NCBI GenBank assembly: GCA_943324925.2
Contig: CALPNL020000086.1
Span: 1-8,036 of the forward strand
Source of the DNA: Chitinophaga pinensis
GTDB lineage: Bacteria > Bacteroidota > Bacteroidia > Flavobacteriales > Flavobacteriaceae
Reading direction: 5' to 3'
DNA: 8,036 bases
The position numbers and the translations under genes were made by a program. This document shows, piece by piece, positions 5,550 through 8,036 of this stretch. The stretch's first letter is position 1. The number at the start of each line of letters is the position of its first letter. A model generated the notes under the pieces. That model was not told the DNA's origin, made no database searches, and saw only the letters and a list, made by a program, of their open reading frames with translations.

Positions 5550-7169
5550 TTGAAAAAGTACTTATTTCTTATAAATAGCTGCATCTTGCTTTTTAGTTTG
5601 AATACGATAATGGCTCAAACGCCAAAGAAAATTATCATCGAACATTCCGATTTTGCAGATATCAACCAAATAGAAATTCCTGATGCTGCATTATTAACTG
5701 GAAACGTTCGCGTGAATCATGATGGGGCAATATTAACCTGCAATAAAGCCTATTGGTTTCAAAAAGAAAACTACATCAAAGCCTTTGGAAACGTCCAAAT
5801 TATTCAAGGGGATTCTCTAACCATGACCAGCAAATATGCCGAATACAATGGTAACATAAAACAAGCCTATGCGATTGGCGAAGTAGTTTTGAGATCACCG
5901 GATATGTCATTGGTAACAGATACATTGAACTTTAATAGGAACAGTCAAGAAGCATTTTACACCACAGGCGGTGTAATTAACAATAAAGGAAATACCCTAA
6001 AAAGCAAATCGGGAAAGTATTATGTTGCTCAAAAAAAATACCAGTTTTTAACTGCTGTGGTCATAAAAACACCTGAAAATACCATTAAATCAAACCACTT
6101 AGATTATTATACGAATTCGGGTCATTCGTATTTGTTAGGACCCTCAACTATTGATGGAAAAGACAACAAAATCTATACTGAAAATGGTTTTTACGATACT
6201 AAAAAAGACATTGCGCGATTGCAACGAAATTCGAAAATAGAATACAACAATCGTTTAATAGAAGGTGATAGTTTATTTTATAATAAGAAAAGAGGATTTG
6301 CCTCAGCTACCAACAATGTAAAAATCACCGATACCGTTAATAAAATAATTGTAAAAGGACATTATGCTGAAATTTATAAGTTTAAAGATTCTGTTTATGT
6401 TACCAAAAGAGCCTTAGCAATCAGCTTAATAGAAAGAGATTCCGTTTATATTCATGCTCAAAAATTAATGATCACGGGTAAAGAAAACAACAGAATCATT
6501 CGTGGTTTCAAGGATGCGAAATTCTACAAATTAAATTTAAGCGGCAAGTGCGATTCCATTCATTCCGATCAGAAAAAAGCACTTACCAAACTCATTGGAA
6601 GACCTATACTTTGGAATTTTGAAAACCAAATGACTGGAGACATCATGCATCTCATAGGCAATAATGATACTGAAAAATTGGATTCTCTCAAAGTATTAAA
6701 CAACGCTTTTATTGTCTCTAAAGATACCGTCGGAATCGGATTTAATCAGGTGAAAGGTCAAAATCTATACGGTAAATTCAAAGACAAAAACCTTGATAAC
6801 GTTGATATAATTAAAAATACCGAAGTCATTTATTACATGAGAAATGACAAACAAGAACTTATTGGAATTAATAAAAGTGTTTGCAGTAAAATAAATCTGA
6901 AACTCGATAAAAATAAAATCGATGATTTGACACTTTTTGACAAGCCCGAAAGTGATATTTACCCAGAAAGCGAACTCCCTGAAAACGCAAGGAAATTGCG
7001 AGGGTTTATTTGGCGGGGTGACGAACGAATAAAATCCATTGACGATTTATTTTCCAAAGAAGAAAATGAAATGAACGATAAAATTGTGAAAGCAAGTAAA
7101 GCATTGAAAGCCAAAGCGGATGTTCCAATGAAAGTCCGAAAAGAAACCTTAGAATACAAAGACAAATAA
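5550..7169 (+). CDS. Secreted OstA/LptA-like protein, probable LPS transport
   Basis: Predicted envelope protein of the OstA (LptA/LptD N-domain) superfamily, whose beta-jellyroll folds bind and carry lipopolysaccharide across the periplasm. The 539-aa protein begins with a signal peptide: MKK, a hydrophobic core, then cleavage probably at IMA-Q between 22 and 23. From about residue 45 to at least 310 it shows tandem beta repeats about 29 residues long. Aligned positions include I61, L90, L121, L150, I179, I208 and L236, each followed 7-8 residues later by Tyr or Phe. Typical OstA phrases are LLTGNVRV and AFGNVQIIQGDSL. The C-terminus (about 495-539) is charged and lysine-rich. It is far longer than E. 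coli LptA (185 aa) and lacks an obvious LptD barrel. TTG at 5550 is chosen because it starts the signal peptide; an earlier TTG at 5532 overlaps the promoter. The function follows from family resemblance only. Confidence 0.85.
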   Translation: MKKYLFLINSCILLFSLNTIMAQTPKKIIIEHSDFADINQIEIPDAALLTGNVRVNHDGAILTCNKAYWFQKENYIKAFGNVQIIQGDSLTMTSKYAEYNGNIKQAYAIGEVVLRSPDMSLVTDTLNFNRNSQEAFYTTGGVINNKGNTLKSKSGKYYVAQKKYQFLTAVVIKTPENTIKSNHLDYYTNSGHSYLLGPSTIDGKDNKIYTENGFYDTKKDIARLQRNSKIEYNNRLIEGDSLFYNKKRGFASATNNVKITDTVNKIIVKGHYAEIYKFKDSVYVTKRALAISLIERDSVYIHAQKLMITGKENNRIIRGFKDAKFYKLNLSGKCDSIHSDQKKALTKLIGRPILWNFENQMTGDIMHLIGNNDTEKLDSLKVLNNAFIVSKDTVGIGFNQVKGQNLYGKFKDKNLDNVDIIKNTEVIYYMRNDKQELIGINKSVCSKINLKLDKNKIDDLTLFDKPESDIYPESELPENARKLRGFIWRGDERIKSIDDLFSKEENEMNDKIVKASKALKAKADVPMKVRKETLEYKDK

Positions 7170-7177
7170 ATAAGAAA

Positions 7178-8036
7178 TTGAAAACCGATTTTCTAAAATA
7201 CCAAGCCCAAACGTCTACCTACCCACTAGGGATGGAAGTTTCGCACGCCATTGGGTCTTATATTTACGATACCAATAATAAAAAATACCTCGATTTTGTA
7301 GCTGGAGTTTCCGCTTGTACACTGGGACATCAACATGCAAGAGTAAATAATGCTATCAAGAATCAGTTGGATAAATATTCACACGTGATGGTTTACGGGG
7401 AATATTCCCAAAGTCCAGCGGTTGAATATTGCAAATTATTAGCTGATCACCTACCCTACCCATTAAAAAAAACGTATTTGGTTAATTCAGGAACTGAAGC
7501 CACAGAAGGTGCATTAAAATTAGCCCGACGCATTACTGGCCGAAGTCAATTAATTTCTTGCCACAACGCCTATCACGGAAATACAATGGGCTCACTTAGC
7601 GTAATGGGATTTGAAGAACGCAAACAAGTTTTTCGTCCATTGGTCCCGGATGTCGATTTTATCACTTTCAATAACGAAGACGATTTACAGAAAATAACCA
7701 CAAAAACAGCTGGAATAATATTGGAAACCATTCAAGGTGGCGCGGGATTTATCCAGCCTTTCAACGGTTTTTTAAAAAAAGTACGCGCCCGATGCACAGA
7801 AGTAGGTGCCATTATGATTCTGGACGAAATACAACCCGGTTTTGGTAGAACAGGAAAATTATTCGGTTTTCAAAACTACGATGTAGTTCCCGATATTGTA
7901 ATTATGGGGAAAGGAATGGGAAGCGGAATGCCTGTGGGCGGTTTCACAGCCTCTGAAGAACACATGGATTTATTAAGCAATAACCCTAAATTAGGGCACA
8001 TAACCACCTTTGGAGGACACCCTGTAATTGCTGCAG
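7178..8036 (+). CDS. Class III PLP-dependent aminotransferase, 3' end cut by window
   Basis: Fold-type I, class III (acetylornithine/ornithine-like) aminotransferase, cytoplasmic and pyridoxal-phosphate dependent. The amino-donor substrate cannot be told from sequence alone. The frame is open from the TTG at 7178 to the window edge, 286 codons, with roughly 100 or more probably missing. Visible sites are NSGTEA at 103-108 (phosphate-binding), YHG at 132-134, ILDEIQPGFGRTG with D216 for the pyridine nitrogen and Q219, MGKGMG with K245 as the Schiff-base lysine, and TTFGGHP with T277, which contacts the phosphate from the partner subunit. TTG is chosen because the N-terminus (MKTDFLKYQAQT) fits flavobacterial relatives and the next ATG, at 7232, would remove 18 conserved-looking residues. 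It starts 8 nt after the OstA-like stop with no promoter or terminator between, so the two genes are probably co-transcribed. Confidence 0.92.
   Translation, partial: MKTDFLKYQAQTSTYPLGMEVSHAIGSYIYDTNNKKYLDFVAGVSACTLGHQHARVNNAIKNQLDKYSHVMVYGEYSQSPAVEYCKLLADHLPYPLKKTYLVNSGTEATEGALKLARRITGRSQLISCHNAYHGNTMGSLSVMGFEERKQVFRPLVPDVDFITFNNEDDLQKITTKTAGIILETIQGGAGFIQPFNGFLKKVRARCTEVGAIMILDEIQPGFGRTGKLFGFQNYDVVPDIVIMGKGMGSGMPVGGFTASEEHMDLLSNNPKLGHITTFGGHPVIAA

Noticed and set aside
5571..5582. Lipoprotein signal at C11 of the OstA-like protein (INSC)
   Set aside because: Asn at -2 is a poor lipobox and the hydrophobic core continues after the Cys; the IMA-Q site for signal peptidase I fits better.
6959..7165. 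Open frame on the - strand inside the OstA-like gene
   Set aside because: It is a shadow of the coding frame; the serine-rich composition is expected from the opposite strand, with no promoter or start context.

Overview
The window looks like ordinary chromosome from a member of the Bacteroidota, most likely Flavobacteriaceae (Flavobacterium or a close relative). The evidence is AT-rich DNA, A-rich translation starts with almost no Shine-Dalgarno sequence, promoter elements of the Bacteroidota type (TAnnTTTG), and proteins that read like flavobacterial versions of their families. All genes lie on the + strand and are tightly packed. There is no gap above 300 bases, and I see no tRNA, rRNA, mobile element or CRISPR array.

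Layout: (1) 19-2238, a bifunctional (p)ppGpp synthetase/hydrolase (Rel/SpoT type) with all catalytic and regulatory domains. (2) 2239-2299, a short intergenic stretch with an 18-bp AT-rich palindrome next to a TAtcTTTG promoter element. (3) 2300-2755, a Fur-family metal-responsive repressor that lacks the usual structural-zinc CxxC. (4) 2755-3000, a small two-helix membrane protein that begins inside the fur stop codon and, as sequenced, runs without a stop into (5) 3001-4272, purA, adenylosuccinate synthetase. A run of 11 A residues at 2962-2972 decides whether the membrane segment and PurA are one protein or two. (6) 4279-4305, a strong intrinsic terminator. (7) 4326-5462, nhaA, a Na+/H+ antiporter. 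(8) 5550-7169, a secreted OstA/LptA-like protein of 539 aa, probably in lipopolysaccharide transport, preceded by a TAaaTTTG promoter. (9) 7178 to the window edge, a class III PLP aminotransferase with its 3' end missing, 8 nt after the OstA-like gene.

fur, the membrane ORF and purA look like one transcription unit ending at the terminator. It lies directly downstream of the alarmone enzyme, whose product (p)ppGpp is a known inhibitor of PurA in other bacteria. nhaA appears to be a single-gene unit. The OstA-like gene and the aminotransferase form a second probable operon continuing past the window.

The observation most worth a second look is the in-frame membrane-segment/PurA fusion at the A11 tract. 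It could be a real fusion, a homopolymer sequencing error, or a site of programmed transcriptional slippage. Others are the palindrome at the fur promoter, the near-leaderless transcripts predicted for several genes, and the ~29-residue repeat periodicity of the OstA-like protein. I see no clear evidence of a wholly new system.
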